From contig NC_084666.1 of NCBI RefSeq assembly GCF_028389875.1, positions 59,900,422 to 59,964,421 of the forward strand: a stretch of DNA of 64,000 nt, given 5' to 3'. This document shows, piece after piece, positions 36,401 through 64,000 of the stretch. The position numbers were made by a program, and so were the translations under genes. Under the pieces are notes generated by a model. It was not told where the DNA came from and searched no databases. It was given only the letters and a program-made list of their open reading frames with translations. The first letter of the stretch is position 1. The number at the start of each line of letters is the position of its first letter. The DNA is from Rhea pennata (taxonomy: Eukaryota; Chordata; Aves; Rheiformes; Rheidae).

Positions 36401-38148
36401 AAGTTATGGAGAATTAGGCCCAAGCTGCCTAATTTCACTATTCTCTCACCTTAATTATTCTTCCCATTGAAAAACTCAAACTTAATTATTCCCAATTAGA
36501 TGCTCTATAAATTACTAAACTAAGAACACTGAATGGACCAAGTGGATGAAATAAATAGAATTTTACCTTTTAAGTCAAATCAGACAAATAGAAAATGGAA
36601 ACAATGAACAAATCACAGAAACTACCTATTGCATGTCCCTTTTCTCATGATTTTAGTCAAGAGCATAGATCTCTAAGATACCTTTAAAAGCTAGGAACAT
36701 CATTTTGGGGGCCTGTTTTGAATAAGGGAGAGTACCTGCAACACCCATTGACTGTGGCTCTGTGTGCTGTTCTACCTCTGCCTTTAGGCTGTGTCTCTAT
36801 AAGATGGCAAATCTGATTTAATGTACGTACTGCAGAAGTACGACAAGCACGAATATACACATACTCACTGTAGTAGTTCGAATTTTGTTTAAAAATCTTG
36901 TAGAAATATCTTAGCCCTGGCAGAATTTATATTAGGCCCAGTACTGTTTGTCCTCAGTAAGCCAACATACAGCCAAAATAGAGTCTTCATAAACACAATA
37001 TCATATGGTTTGGATAATTTGACAAACGTGCTGTGTTTTCACACTTCATGCAGAACAAATTTCACTCCAGTATTGATCCAGTATTGTAGCAATCCATGGT
37101 AATGGACATGAAGCCTTGATGTTGCATGTTGGTCACAGCATGAGAGTGGTGCCAGGGAATAACTAAGCATAGCCTTGTTACTGATTTGCAGAGGATTTTT
37201 TAAATGAATTTCAAAAGAGATCATGTTTGCTTTTGCTGGTAGTATATTTTATTCCACTTTGTCAGTGAGAGTAGTTTACACACAAATTTTTAAAAAGTAT
37301 AAAAATATTTCTAAGTTCCCTACTTGGAATAAATCATGTAGTTTCTTAAATATTCTGATGAAAATATTGTTCTGGCTTCTTCAAGCTGTGTCTAACACTG
37401 CCAGAAGAACAGCACTGCTGGAGTAGCAGTAGTAGTGTAGTAGCATTTGGAGTCGTTTCTCAAAAAGTAGAGAAGCTTTTTGAAGTTTTTGAACTTTGCT
37501 GAAAAATGTGGGTGGGTCAAGTGAGTATTTTAAGAATTTGTACTGAACTTGCCAAATTGCTAGGAATGAAAATGATCCTCATTTTTTTAAAATTCCTTCA
37601 ATCAAGATATTTTATTCTAAAAATTTCACAAATTACTAAAAATATAGAACATATTTTTAATTCAAGACACCCTATGTACAAAACCATTTCAGGTTATTAA
37701 TATAGCTGTTTTTTGCTTTACTTTGAAAATGAAATGTTTCACTTAAAATTACTGATTTTAATTTTTAAATAAATAGTGGAGTAAATATAAGTTAATAAAG
37801 TGGAAAAAAAAATAAATAAAAGCCCTCCTATTTTATTTTTACCACTATAACTAAAATGAAAGTAAGTTATTCTGAAAGCAGTACAATGGAGTACTTTTTT
37901 CCTTCCTGCATAGGACTACAGGGATTTTGCAGCTAGCAGTTTCTGCTGACTGCTCTATTAATGTTAACTGTATGTAGGTTTATCACTGTGCCACTGAAGC
38001 TCTGTATGCTAATATTTATAAAATACGGTTTTGCTCATGTAGTAACCAGATAAACTTTTTTTCTAATCTTGTGTTATAGAAACTCTTTACTCCCTTCTTT
38101 CTCTTTTCTGCATTTCCATACCAAAAGGTAGGATATAGCCTTTTTATT

Positions 38149-38171
38149 GGGGGGGGGGGCAGGGAGGGGGA
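38149..38171. repeat. G-rich tract with quadruplex potential
   Basis: G11 followed by cagggagggggag, satisfying a four-G-run pattern on the plus strand. Intergenic. Confidence 0.7.
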
Positions 38172-40331
38172 GTTTTCCTTTGCTACCTCCTTTCTTTGCT
38201 ACCCATCCCAGAAACTAGTGACTTGCCTATATGCTCTAAGTAAACCATATACAGCAGCGAAACTCAGAATTTGCTCTATAGTTCCTGGACAGTCGGAGCA
38301 CTGTAAGGCTTGTTAGGACACACATAGTTGGTTACTGTAAGGCCCCAGCTAACATGATCCCTTCCTCTGTTAAGAGTCCCACTGAAGTCATTGGGACTAT
38401 TCTTCTAGATTAGGGTACAATACTATTAAATATGAATACAGTTAGCACAATCTGCCCCTAACTCATCTTCATCACAGTGGTATATTGTATTTCCATTGCA
38501 ACAATAATGACTGGTATCTTGTTATCTCTCATTATGAAGATTTAAGCACTAGGCATATGTGATTTCAAAGTGATGCTACCTTATACACTATAGTCATCCA
38601 CATAGCTTACCAACAGTTACATCCATATTTTAATGAATAGATTAACACATTATCTCTTTTTACAAAGTTAGTGAATTACAACAATTAATTCACAAGCCTC
38701 CTTTTAAATTGGTGAGAAATCCTAACTAAAAAAGCACCCTGAGCCCCCAAGTCCCATGTCAGTTGAAGATCAAGCATTACTGGCTCCCCATCGTGTTCAG
38801 AGGCTGTGTTAAAGTACAACTAACGTTTCAACCAAAACAGCTGCATATATGCCTCAAAAACTAGAACGTGAAGAGGGGAGGAGTGCTGCTTTGTGTTGCA
38901 AGCAGATGGATGTTATAGTGCATCTAGACCTGTATTTATTGCCTTCTCATTTTAAAAACAGTCCCAAAATTAGCCCTTAGTGAGGCAGGAGCAAATCTTG
39001 AGTAACTAGGAACTTCAGTGGAGTTATTTGTTTTAACACTGAGCGGAATATGATCTATTCCCCTCAAGGGCAGTATAAACCTAATTACATGACATCTGCT
39101 GGCTTTGTTATTATAATTCAAAGTGTTAGAGAAGTGTGAAATTGTTATGCTTTGAATAACAAAAAAACATATTTCTAAACACCTCAGTGTTTGTTCACTC
39201 TCAGACTTAACTCCATCTACACTAAGATGAGAAAACATTTCATGTATCATTCTGCTTTCTCCCTCTGTTCCTCACACAAGACATTAAAATTATACTGCCA
39301 GTTTTATCCTACTGGCAAAAACTGTGTCCTGTCATGATTACAAAACAATCCTATACATTTTCATGTCTAAAATACTGTATTGGTGCCCGTTTTATATGAA
39401 TATACTATCATTACTTTTTTCCCAGAATTGTTTTGCTTTTATTAAATCGCAATAGAAGTTAATACATAAACTTACTGTAGAGAATATTACAATATATAAT
39501 AGCTTTATATACTGAAAATCTTAAATGTCCGAAGTCTTTGCACTCCAGAAAACCCATCTTTATCTGATACCTCATATACTCAGTACTTTTCCATTTTAAA
39601 TTTGTTTTCAGTATCATTTAATGTTTTCCTGGATATCTCCATAACTGATTACAGTGGAGTATTTTGCATCAGCATATTATTTGAGCAGAATATTTAAAAA
39701 TATACACTTGAATTTGTTGTTTAAATTCTTTCCCAGTGTTTCACTTACTTACATGTTTGGCAGAGCTTTTACGTTCCTTTTTACTTTTCTTGGGTTCTTA
39801 GAAATTTGCTTCAGAAAGGAAAACCTATATATACAGAAAAAAAAAGCACAAATACGTACTGCTCATGATCCAAATTGCAACTCCACCTCGTACAGCTCCA
39901 AACAGGTGTTACTTATTTGATTCCGTAGGGCCAAATGAAGGTTCTGTTCAAACTAACAAAACTCTGAGATCTTTTTCCAAAATAGGACAATTATCATAAT
40001 AAAAACAATCTGAGGTTTTGTGATTTTGCAACTATCAAACTTATCAATACTTTAATTAATGTAACCTGGGGAATCAGTCTAGTAGGATTTAGTTACACTC
40101 TATGAGAATATATCAGGAAATATGGAAATATTAAAACTAACAATGTTTAGAAGTCTAATCTACAAAAGGTGGTGTGCACAGTAGTATAATGTTTATTTTA
40201 TTCACGTAAATAAATGATGGGCTGAGCTGGTCAATTTAAAAACAGGTAGAGTCTCCATGTATCTCTTTGAATACAAAAATCCATGGATTTTCATAATCCA
40301 ATGTGTTCAATTTTCTTTTTCCTTTTCTTCT

Positions 40332-40333
40332 TC

Positions 40334-40360
<27 letters not shown>
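40332..40360. repeat. poly(T) run
   Basis: About 29 T in a row inside a longer pyrimidine-rich tract starting near 40311. Confidence 0.9.
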
Positions 40361-40365
<5 letters not shown>

Positions 40366-42802
40366 TAGTTGATTAATCATTATTCCAGCCAAGATGACTA
40401 GAATACAAAAACTGTAAATTGTAAATTCCATGTTAGCATTAGATTATCAAAAATAGCAATGGGGAAAGTATCATGATGTGGCAAGAGGGTTTAGAGGAGA
40501 GATAAGAAAGGGAGATCAGTCAGAAGTCAGGAAGGAGTAAAGGATAACTAAGCCAACAACAAAGATGATAAGAAAGCATTTTGCCAATAGTTACAGCAGT
40601 GGATCTTCCCTTCTTCACCCCCTTTCCTCACTGTTCCCTTCCCATGTTGTCTGCATGCAAAGCTCCTGCCAGACATTTTGCACATTCTGTGGTAATGAAG
40701 GCAATCTGAGTGCAAATGTCTATGGCAGATCTGCACAATGCCAGTATTGTTCTAACCGCAAGGGCCGTAGCGCAAGGTCAGGACTGATCCCATATTGTAC
40801 AGTTTCTCCTCCCACTTGCATTTGATACCCTCACCTTATTTACTTTAAAGCTTATGTAGTTACATTTCAGAATTTCAACTAAAAATATCACAAGGAGGCA
40901 CAAATATCAAGCACATCTTTATGCATCTCTTTAAATATACTAGTCAACACAATATGGTTGCTCCAGCTCTGTATATACATGTGAAATTAAACCAGGAACT
41001 ACAGAGATTAGTACTTAATAAAATGGGAAAGCATATGGGCAAACTCATGCTTGTATTTATAATACACAAAACAATTCACTAAAATGAGAAAACTCTCTGA
41101 TTTTGATGAGATTATTAACAAATAATGCAAACAGGTCATAAACACTCAACAACGCACTCCACTTCTTAACAGTGAAACTTTTCAACTAATTGAAATCACA
41201 TGTAAAACAAAAAAAAAATTTAAAATTAGTCCTAGTGCTTCCAAATACAAAACCAAAAGAGGATATAAAAAGATCATGTATTTTGAAGCTGTGCTGATTA
41301 GTTCTGTCTGAGTGCTCCTTTGGTACCCTTGTGACGTGAGAATTACCATTTCTAAAACTGCTTCTTGGTAGCACAGGATTTATTTTTTTCAGTTAACTAT
41401 AAATCCCAACCTCTTTAAATTAGCTTAGTTTAAAATGTTTTTCCTTGTTCCCTCCATTAACTATAAGAAAATGTGTTCCTGTGAAACAATAATGATATTC
41501 TTATCCAGAACTATTACTAAAAATAAGGGGTGCAGTTGTCAGTTTACTTCTTGAAAAAACAAACATGCATTTTAAATTTTACATGTATTATCTAGCGAAT
41601 TGAAGTTGTTACATATTTAAGAAAGTAAGAATAAAAATACACAGGACTAAAGTTTGCCAGTGCTGGCCACACATCAGTTTCAGTAGGGAGCCAGTGTATG
41701 CAGCACCTAGCAGAAGGAACATATGAGTGTTGCCACAATACTGGAAGTAGTGCGAGTCTCTTTTTTTAAAGCTGATAGACAGAGAATGGTCATTGAAATA
41801 TGGCAAAATCACGCTTTCTTTTCATTCTAACTTTGTGAGACTGATTGTTTTCAAGTGCATATACAATGAACTACTCAAGTTATGTACAATGGTGAAATCC
41901 TCTAAAAAGATTTTCTGTGTACTGACTAAAAAGAACAGATATAAAATACTTTTGGAAAAATGTGACATTCTTTACATTATCAGTTATTCCAGAACTTGGA
42001 GATGGACACAAGAGCAGTAAGTGGGAAGGAATTATATTTGATTATTTTGTGCCCCAGTAGGAAAATGTGTATTGAAAAATGTTAATAAGTAAATCACTTG
42101 AAATATATAGCAATGTATTTATGTTACTGGGACATTTCACAGAGTCTTGAAAAATCAAATCTATTAACTTCTGTTTTTAAAAGCACAGTGTGCAGCAGTG
42201 TATAGAGAAATTACAGATTTTTTAAAAATTAAAATGGGTGTTTACCCACCAAACTATTTTTATGTTAAATAAACAAAAGAGCCAAATTATAGCTATATGG
42301 GCATACAGGAGGGGAGAGATGGAAAAGGGAGCACATCTTGCTTTGCATTCCAATTTGCAGAACAAAAGTCCTCATGGTAAGGTTTGTGCTAATCTGAAGT
42401 GCCTGCTGCTTTTCAAGAGTAAAAACATCTAGAAATTCAAACTCTGTAAGAGATTAAATATGGCTGCTTTGACAAAATTATTCCTGCTCCCATAGGTATT
42501 TATATTTTTTTCACTTTTTATGCTTATTTTACATATTTTCATTCAATAAGCTATAGATATAATTTATTACAAATTACACATATGCTCAGATTATGAATAA
42601 CTATAAAATACAGCTCTGACTCGCTTTATACTTTCTCATTCCTAGTAACAGAATTGTATGATACAATGAAAATAAATCAAATATTTGAAGAGTCACTGCA
42701 TGTATCTAACTCTGGATCAGTGCTAGAAAAATTCCTGCATCCCTCTAAGACTCTGGAGAAAAAAAGTTTTATTTACATTTTGTATATAAACTGCTGTTGG
42801 AT

Positions 42803-42835
42803 TTCCTGCAGGAAACGGACAAATTCCTGCAGGAA
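42803..42835. repeat. two copies of the 12-base palindrome TTCCTGCAGGAA
   Basis: Perfect palindromes at 42803-42814 and 42824-42835, centres 21 bases apart, in aaattcctgcaggaaat-type surroundings. Confidence 0.9.
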
Positions 42836-45800
42836 ATAAAAGAAATGCCTGAATTCCACGGCTGCTAATGGGCAGATGACATTTGGCTTAGATGGAAGAT
42901 GAGAACACAAACCAGCCTTGCCTGACTTAGCTTTCTATGCTGTGTGGTTTTCATTGCATGGGCACTTACACTTCACAACAATGTGTAAAGATTTATTTTT
43001 CACATATAAATATTATTAGATATTATTATGGAATGTTTTCAAAAGATTAACTCTGAACAAAGAGAAGACACCTGCTATCATTCCAGACAGAAATAACTAG
43101 AACAAGACTACCTGGATTACTTGTAAGAGAAGAATTTATTTATGCAACTACATTTACAAACCATTGTTAACCCCAGGAAACCTTCTACACCATGAATGTC
43201 AGAGGAAATTGTAGAAGGTCATATGTCTCAGCTCTGTGAACCAGTTGTCCTCACTGACAGTGGATGTTTTGAATAAACAAGGCTTCATCCTGTTCTGTGG
43301 CAGGCTACCTAACACTGACAGGTTTGTAAGGGCCACTTTCTACATGAAAAAGAGTCAAAAATCTATGTCTTATGACACTGAAGACAACAAGAGTGGTTTT
43401 TTTTTTTAACCTTATCTGTCTTGGATCTAAACCAAGATGCTAAGCATTTTAACAAATGTTAAAGTTTTAACAAAGGTGTATCCTGCCCATTGATCTTTTT
43501 TGTTTGGAGTGGGTTGTTTGTCCAGCATAAGCACAGAATAAATCACTTACAGAGCTTCCTTTAAAGGGCAGGGAGGGTGCATAAAAGTGCACTTGGAAGT
43601 TGCTCCTGAAAACAGTACAAAACATCGCCTCAAACACTGTCCCACTGCAACGACATGTACAAGACTGTATGCTATATTAGTTTGATATTCCTGTGTGTGG
43701 CTGAAATAGTGGCAATGGCACAAACTAATTATGGCTGCAGTCATCTGAAATTTTACACATGGTACTTGTGAAATCTAGATTTTGTCTGGAGATATCCCAG
43801 TAGGTAGATATGTATATATTAGAGAATGAGTATACATTTATGTAAAATTAGAGCCTTTATTGAATGTAGTTCGTTTGCACGTTATTTTCCAAATGTGACT
43901 TTCTATTTGAGTAGATGGGTAAACCTGTAAAACACATGGAGCAAATTAAAAACTCTGTTTGATATTCAGATGTTTTTTTTTTTTTTCTTTTCAGATGCCT
44001 CTATGTGTTCTCTCTTCGTGTAACTTCTAATAAGTGTCAGAAGTTCTATGTTTTAAAAATATTTTTCAAACAGAATTATCTCCATGTTTCATTCAGTTAT
44101 TCAAATATCCATTTTTTCTGTGCAAAACTGTGATACTTTTTACATGATACATAGTTACTTTGGATTCACTAAAATTATCTCAGCTGAAACAGCATTTTTT
44201 TCACACAGCATATTAAACAAAAAGTATTCACTAATTCTGCATGATTCAATTTATCTTTCATTTTTAAATGGAATTATTTCATGCATGTCTGTATAAGCCT
44301 GTTATAGGTACATGTATACTACTAAATGGTTCCAGGAAGTCAAGTCTCTTATTGCCTTGTAATATGAATTTAGCTTGTTGTACAAGAAAATACTTAACAC
44401 TTTAAAAAAGGTTCTTCTGTGATCTCATTACTGTGCACACTATATGATGTGGTAATGGAAACCTCAGGCTGTTCAGTTACATTCTGTGTAATGCAAGGTC
44501 ACCCTATAGAGCTTATATATAATCACATACAAAAGGCCTATTCTCTTCCATACAAGCATGAACCCAAATTAATTTTGACTCAGACTTGGCAAGATTTCAA
44601 ATTTCTGCTGCCTCTGTTTTTTGAAAAGAATGAGTTTAATGAATAAAATTATTTTACAAGAGCGCTGACTTACATCCTAAAAATGTTGACTCATTATGGC
44701 ACCCATATTGTGCCCTATTTTCAACATGGAAAACTCCTTTGTGTGGAGGCTTGCTTCCTCGACTTCTCATCTTCATTTAAACCCTGTCTGGAGCTATCTG
44801 ATGTCACTCAGAGCCCACTAAGTTACGTGCACAAGTTCTTCCGTTGAATACAGTGGTTGATCTGTTGGCCCCAGCATACTTGATTATGTGAAAAACTATA
44901 GCAAGAAATTATGAGGGAGATATTCTAAAAATCATTCCAGTCCAATTTGTTGTGTCTGGCTGTTTGGTCACATTCTCTCTGCTTTGTACCTGCATTTATT
45001 TCCTGGGGGAATTTCTCATATATTGGTACTGAGCTTTCCTCTGCACTGCCTGAAGTCAATGCTTGCTCTCATCTTTCACATCTAAATTGCTTGTTTGACT
45101 CTAACCAGGTCAGGAGGGAACACCAGAGGGATTTGATTTAGGGGTATCAGTGTCAATAAGCTGGAACTGACTCAGGTCTTTGCTTGACAATAGTATTTTA
45201 ACTTAATTCCACTGAGAGCTGGAAATACTCAGCTTTTCTACAATCTATGCCGAGAGCATACTGCACAAGCCACTCTGAAGTAAAGGCATGCAGCTTTACT
45301 GAACACAGGAAGAGGCTAATAATGAGTTTTACTATTGATTTAAATAGGAATAGAACTAGGCTGATTCCTCAGCTGAATTTTAAATTTTTGGTATTAAATG
45401 TTTTCCAAATGCAGGAGGACTACTGCATTTTTGCATGTATAACCCGTCAGATATTTTCTTCTGTTTGCAAGAACCATTCATTGAAACTTAGTCCTTTGCT
45501 AACCTATACCCTCTTTTATGGAAGCTATTAGGGAAAATGAAGCTTTTGTGTAAGTTTACTTTTATGACTTGCTTATGTGAAAAACCCTTGGTATTGCTGA
45601 ATTATGGGGATATTTTCTAATATTTCAGTAATTTCTCAGGCAACCTGAGGAATCTATACAAAAAAATACAGCAATTCTTTTGATTATACAGTTCATATAT
45701 ATGAATTATTATTCCTTGCTCTATCAACAATTTGGTATTTGGGATGTTGTATATTAGGAGAGGAAAATACAGCCAGCCCGGTCAAACTGTGCACAAATTA

Positions 45801-45990
45801 AAACCCATTCTAGCAACTGATTTTCTACAAGTAATCTCATTGACATTTTTAGATGTGCAGCACAGATTTGCTGACTTTAGCCATGAGCATTGTTTCATTT
45901 ACTTCCATGAGACTGCTGCCAACAGGGACTACCTCTGTGCATAGTAAGTACAATCGAAATACGATGCTCATGTTCAGTTATAATGTGAAG

Positions 45991-46148
45991 TATTCATGTA
46001 GTAGATATATGAATACCTACTATACATTCGTATAGTAGTTAACTAGTACGATTTTCAAAGGTTTGTTATTTTCTCAAGACTTTGGGAAATACTATACTAT
46101 ACTATATTTTAGTATAGTATGAAATATACTATATACTTAGTATAGTAT
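45991..46148. repeat. AT-rich palindrome cluster
   Basis: Three successive inverted repeats: TATTCAT (45991-45997) with ATGAATA (46009-46015); CTACTATA (46017-46024) with TATAGTAG (46031-46038) around a six-base loop; ATACTATACT (46094-46103) with AGTATAGTAT (46111-46120), the latter arm repeated at 46139-46148. Confidence 0.85.
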
Positions 46149-46856
46149 GAAATACAGTATGAAAATACTATATTTTTTTCTGACATTATTAACACTTCAA
46201 GATTAAATTTGTACTTAGTATCCAGATCCACTGAGACCTTTTGAGGTTTACATCTGCTTGCTTATTTTTCTAATTCAACAAACATAATTTTTCATTCCTT
46301 CTTCTTTGAATTCAACCTGTGAATGAGCTTTCATCAGTTTTATACAGAAGAGCCAAAACTTTTTAAGGAAACCAAATGCACTAAGAATGTCTCATATTTG
46401 GCATATTTTTAAGAGGATCTTAATTATATCAGAGTAATAAGCCTTTATTTTTTCTTTTTAGAATCATTTATAAAAATGACGGTAGCGTCCATCCTTAAAG
46501 CATAATGCAGTTTTATTTTAGACACGCTTTTAATTATTTTTGTTATTTTAAGTATGATGCCCAAAAGGATCAAATTCTTAAAATTGCTATGTCTGTCCAT
46601 GTAGCTGCTGTTTTGTCTTTGCTCTTCTCAGTAACTTTGGATCTGTTGACTGATTATGACAAATGTGACAGAGGCAGAAGTCACAGAGATAAAGAGCTTC
46701 CTACAAGTTTAATGAGAGTAGGTAGCCAGGCAGACGAGAGTGACTCTATATGGCAACTGTAGGTGTTACAACCTAAGGATAGGCTGCAACAATAGCTCCT
46801 ACAGTTCAAACAGGAAGAAACCGTATTGGGGAGAGACCTCATAAATGGCCCAGCCA

Positions 46857-46912
46857 AAAAACAAACAAACAAACAAACAAAAAAACCCCCAAAAAACAAA
46901 ACAAAACAAAAC
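46857..46912. repeat. AAAC / AAAAC simple repeat
   Basis: About five AAAC units, then A- and C-runs, then four AAAAC units. Confidence 0.9.
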
Positions 46913-48071
46913 TGCAGTCAAGGCACAGAGCATAAACCCTGAGAAAACCAGACTGTATCAGTTTCAGTGTTTTTGGAAAAGGGCCTCTTCTACTTACAGT
47001 GAAACTATTACTGATATTTTAAATAGAAGCCAGACTAAGCCCTTAATTTGTAAATTCTAACAAAATTAGTATTTCCCTTAGCGTTAGCAGTCCTCACATC
47101 ATCAGACTGAAAGCTATTTTACAATTGCTAAAAGAGATTGAGGCTCATTCTCCATATGATTACAGAGAAAATAGCAATCATGATAAGAATTAAAATGTTC
47201 AAGATTTAATCTGTGCATCTTCATCATTTGATTAAACCTGAACACTGTCTTGGGAGGGGATCATTATGAAAACTATTTTTTTTGGAGGCTTCATTTGTAA
47301 TTCAAGTTGCTTCCCAGCCTTCTTTCCTGTGCAGCACCACTTCTTTCCCTTGCTTAATACTGTTTTGCAACCTCAAACACAAACTCTCTCACCCTATATA
47401 GGCAAAGAAAGTTCCCTGGAAGATTTCTGCAGGCCCACACACCTAGAGGAGATAAATTAAATCAGAATACATGAATAAGTACTAAACTCAAAGGTTTGCC
47501 TGAAGTGTTTTGCAAGATTCATCATACTCATTATCTTCCTCCCGTTCTGCGAGCAGAACACTGGCTCTTCCTGGCTAAAGGGGAAAAAAGAGCTTAGGCC
47601 AAAAAACGTTTATTAGGCAAGAAAGGTTGCTTTAACCAGCCAGGTTGAGCATGGCTTTAACTAGTCCTTCTAAAGGATAAAAGGAACCAACTTGTCATGA
47701 CAGCAACAAATTTTCAGGCAATTTATAAATGGCCATAATAAGTTGCTTTCAGGCTAATATCTTGTACGTATTAAAATTTTTCAAAAGCAAATCAAACCCT
47801 TACTAGTCCTGACAGGTTCTAAACTAATGCATATACATATGCCCAGAAGAAAAGTCAGAAAGAGAGAACAATGTGTGCACTCATATCCACACAGAAGTGC
47901 AATGGACACATGTGATGGCGTAGTTAAAATGTTGCTGTAGAAACCCTAGTGGAGTGTGCCTTTGCTTTGTAAGTGATTAAAACAGCAAGCAAAAGGTTGC
48001 AATAACAAATTAATCACAGATCAGGAGAACTAAAATGAAACGAATATAGGTAACACCAAACACTGCAGCTT

Positions 48072-48079
48072 TGACGTCA
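48072..48079. promoter_or_regulatory. full cAMP response element palindrome
   Basis: TGACGTCA, a perfect CRE, 1.0 kb upstream of the PRSS12 start codon and just outside its CpG island. Match by sequence only. Confidence 0.45.
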
Positions 48080-48951
48080 GACAAAGTCCGTGACTTTGAC
48101 TGGAGCTCCTCTTTATTTCAAGCAAAAGTCTAAATCAGTGAAGTTGCATTTTGGCCCTTTTGAATAGAGACTGCTAAAGGAAGGACACTCTTTGCTGGAG
48201 ATGGGATCCCACACGGAAAGCAGCAAGCACACTCTCCCTTAGACCCTGGTCACAATGCAAGTTTGTGGAAACACTGATATGCTCACCCAGAAGCCAGACT
48301 GATGCTTTTCATCCGAAGACATTAAGGGAGGAAAAAGACCCTATGGAGAAGTGAATCTAAAGACTTTCACTACAGGCAAATTGCCACATAAGGTGAACAC
48401 TCTATCAGGCAGCATCAGACTGCAAAATTTAAGCAGTATAGATTAAGCACAGAGATAATTAAAATAATAATAATAAATAACCCAAACTAGCAACTGAACA
48501 GTATGAGACGAAAAGGCAAAACTAATTGATGGCCATCCTGGTAGGCGGCGGAAATCCGAGATGACCAGGTCGTACCAAACTCCACAGCGGTTGGAATTAA
48601 GCGGATTTCTATTCAGCGCACATGGAGCTGGGACAAGACTAAACCCTCGAAGACATCCCCCTCCGCAGCAGTTGTTCCCGGCCCCTTTGTTTTCTGCCGA
48701 CAGGCCTGGGGCTCTCGCCACCCGCGGGGCGGGGGTGCTTTTCTCCCCGGCTCCCAGAGCCGCTTTGTGATGGTGCCGGGAGGGTCGGGGCAGCGCCAAA
48801 ACCAAGCGGGAGGGGGCGGGTAGGGATCCCCAAGCGCGGCGGGCCAGCGGCCCCGCGACGACGGGCGCCCGGCGGCAGGTAGCCGCAAGCGCCCGTGGCG
48901 CCGCCGCCCTGCGCCGCGGGGGCTCCGCGCCTCGGCCCGCCCCGCCGCGGC

Positions 48952-48980
48952 GGGGCCGGGGCCGGGGCCGGGGCCGGGGG
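48952..48980 (+). repeat. GGGGCC hexanucleotide repeat, four units plus G5
   Basis: Four perfect tandem GGGGCC copies at 48952-48975 followed by GGGGG, 106-134 bases upstream of the PRSS12 ATG. Can form a G-quadruplex on the plus strand. Confidence 0.95.
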
Positions 48981-49085
48981 CGGGCGGCGGCGGGGGATTA
49001 GCGGGGCGCCGCGCCCCGCCTCCCCCCTCGGCGCGCCGGGCGAGGGCGGAGGGGGCGATGGAGCAAAGCGGGCTGCACTGGCACC

Positions 49086-63791
<14,706 letters not shown>

Positions 63792-64000
63792 GTAAGATTA
63801 ATTGGTATTATGTATCTGACTCTTTGACTTGACAATGATGATAAATGTTTACACAATCCCTATATTCTTCAAGGGTCTGGTTTTTTATGTATTAGCTGTG
63901 TGCCTTATATAAACTACTGGGTGAAAAATCCATTAAAGCCTACTTCATTCAGCATCAATCAGATATTTATGGCCTCAGTTTAGGTAGGAAAACAAAAGCT
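63792..64000 (+). other. PRSS12: PRSS12 intron 6 (partial)
   Basis: Starts with donor gtaagatt and runs off the right edge. Confidence 0.85.

Larger units (their letters stand above)
33131..48540. other. METTL14-PRSS12 intergenic region, no gene supported
   Basis: About 15.4 kb of AT-rich DNA between two divergent promoters. It contains a minus-strand CR1/L3-like LINE relic at 35.36-36.4 kb, a G-rich tract near 38.15 kb, a T-run near 40.34 kb, paired palindromes near 42.8 kb, a palindrome cluster near 46.1 kb and an AAAC repeat near 46.88 kb. Open frames are all below about 115 codons and have no recognised motif. Distal enhancers may be present but cannot be seen from one sequence. Confidence 0.7.

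Noticed and set aside
36129-36470. 113-codon plus-strand frame
   Set aside because: Falls mostly inside the old LINE relic, on the strand opposite to its coding strand; translation has no known motif.

Overview
The window looks like avian nuclear DNA. Three vertebrate protein genes with canonical GT-AG introns occupy it. Introns are short, transposon content is low, and the recognisable transposon remnants are CR1-type LINE pieces. I cannot name the species. The gene order SEC24D - METTL14 - PRSS12, with SEC24D and PRSS12 on one strand and METTL14 on the other, is the order I know from human chromosome 4q26, so this is a conserved syntenic block.

Layout: 1-8902 (+) holds the last ten coding exons of SEC24D (463 codons plus stop), a cargo-binding subunit of the COPII coat. 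About 6.3 kb follows between it and the convergent METTL14 gene; it has poly(A) signals, a broken CR1 piece and one CTCF-like motif. 15175-32978 (-) holds all eleven coding exons of METTL14 (459 residues by my count), the RNA-binding partner of METTL3 in the m6A methyltransferase, with a CpG-island promoter at about 32.55-33.13 kb. From 33.13 to 48.5 kb is an AT-rich intergenic region with an old minus-strand CR1/L3-like LINE relic, microsatellites and palindromes, and no supported gene. At about 48.55-49.65 kb a second CpG island marks the start of PRSS12 (neurotrypsin, +). Its first six coding exons lie here: signal peptide and a degenerate kringle, SRCR1, SRCR2 and the first half of SRCR3. 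The rest of SRCR3, any further SRCR domain and the trypsin domain lie beyond the right edge.

The three genes do not form a pathway: secretory-vesicle coat, RNA methylation and extracellular synaptic proteolysis. I found no undescribed biological system. The points most worth a second look are in the PRSS12 first exon and promoter: a kringle with only four of six cysteines, an overlapping upstream ORF in good initiation context, and four tandem GGGGCC units. Exon boundaries were placed by reading splice sites and checking that phase and protein continuity hold. Comparisons with human proteins are from memory, not from a search.
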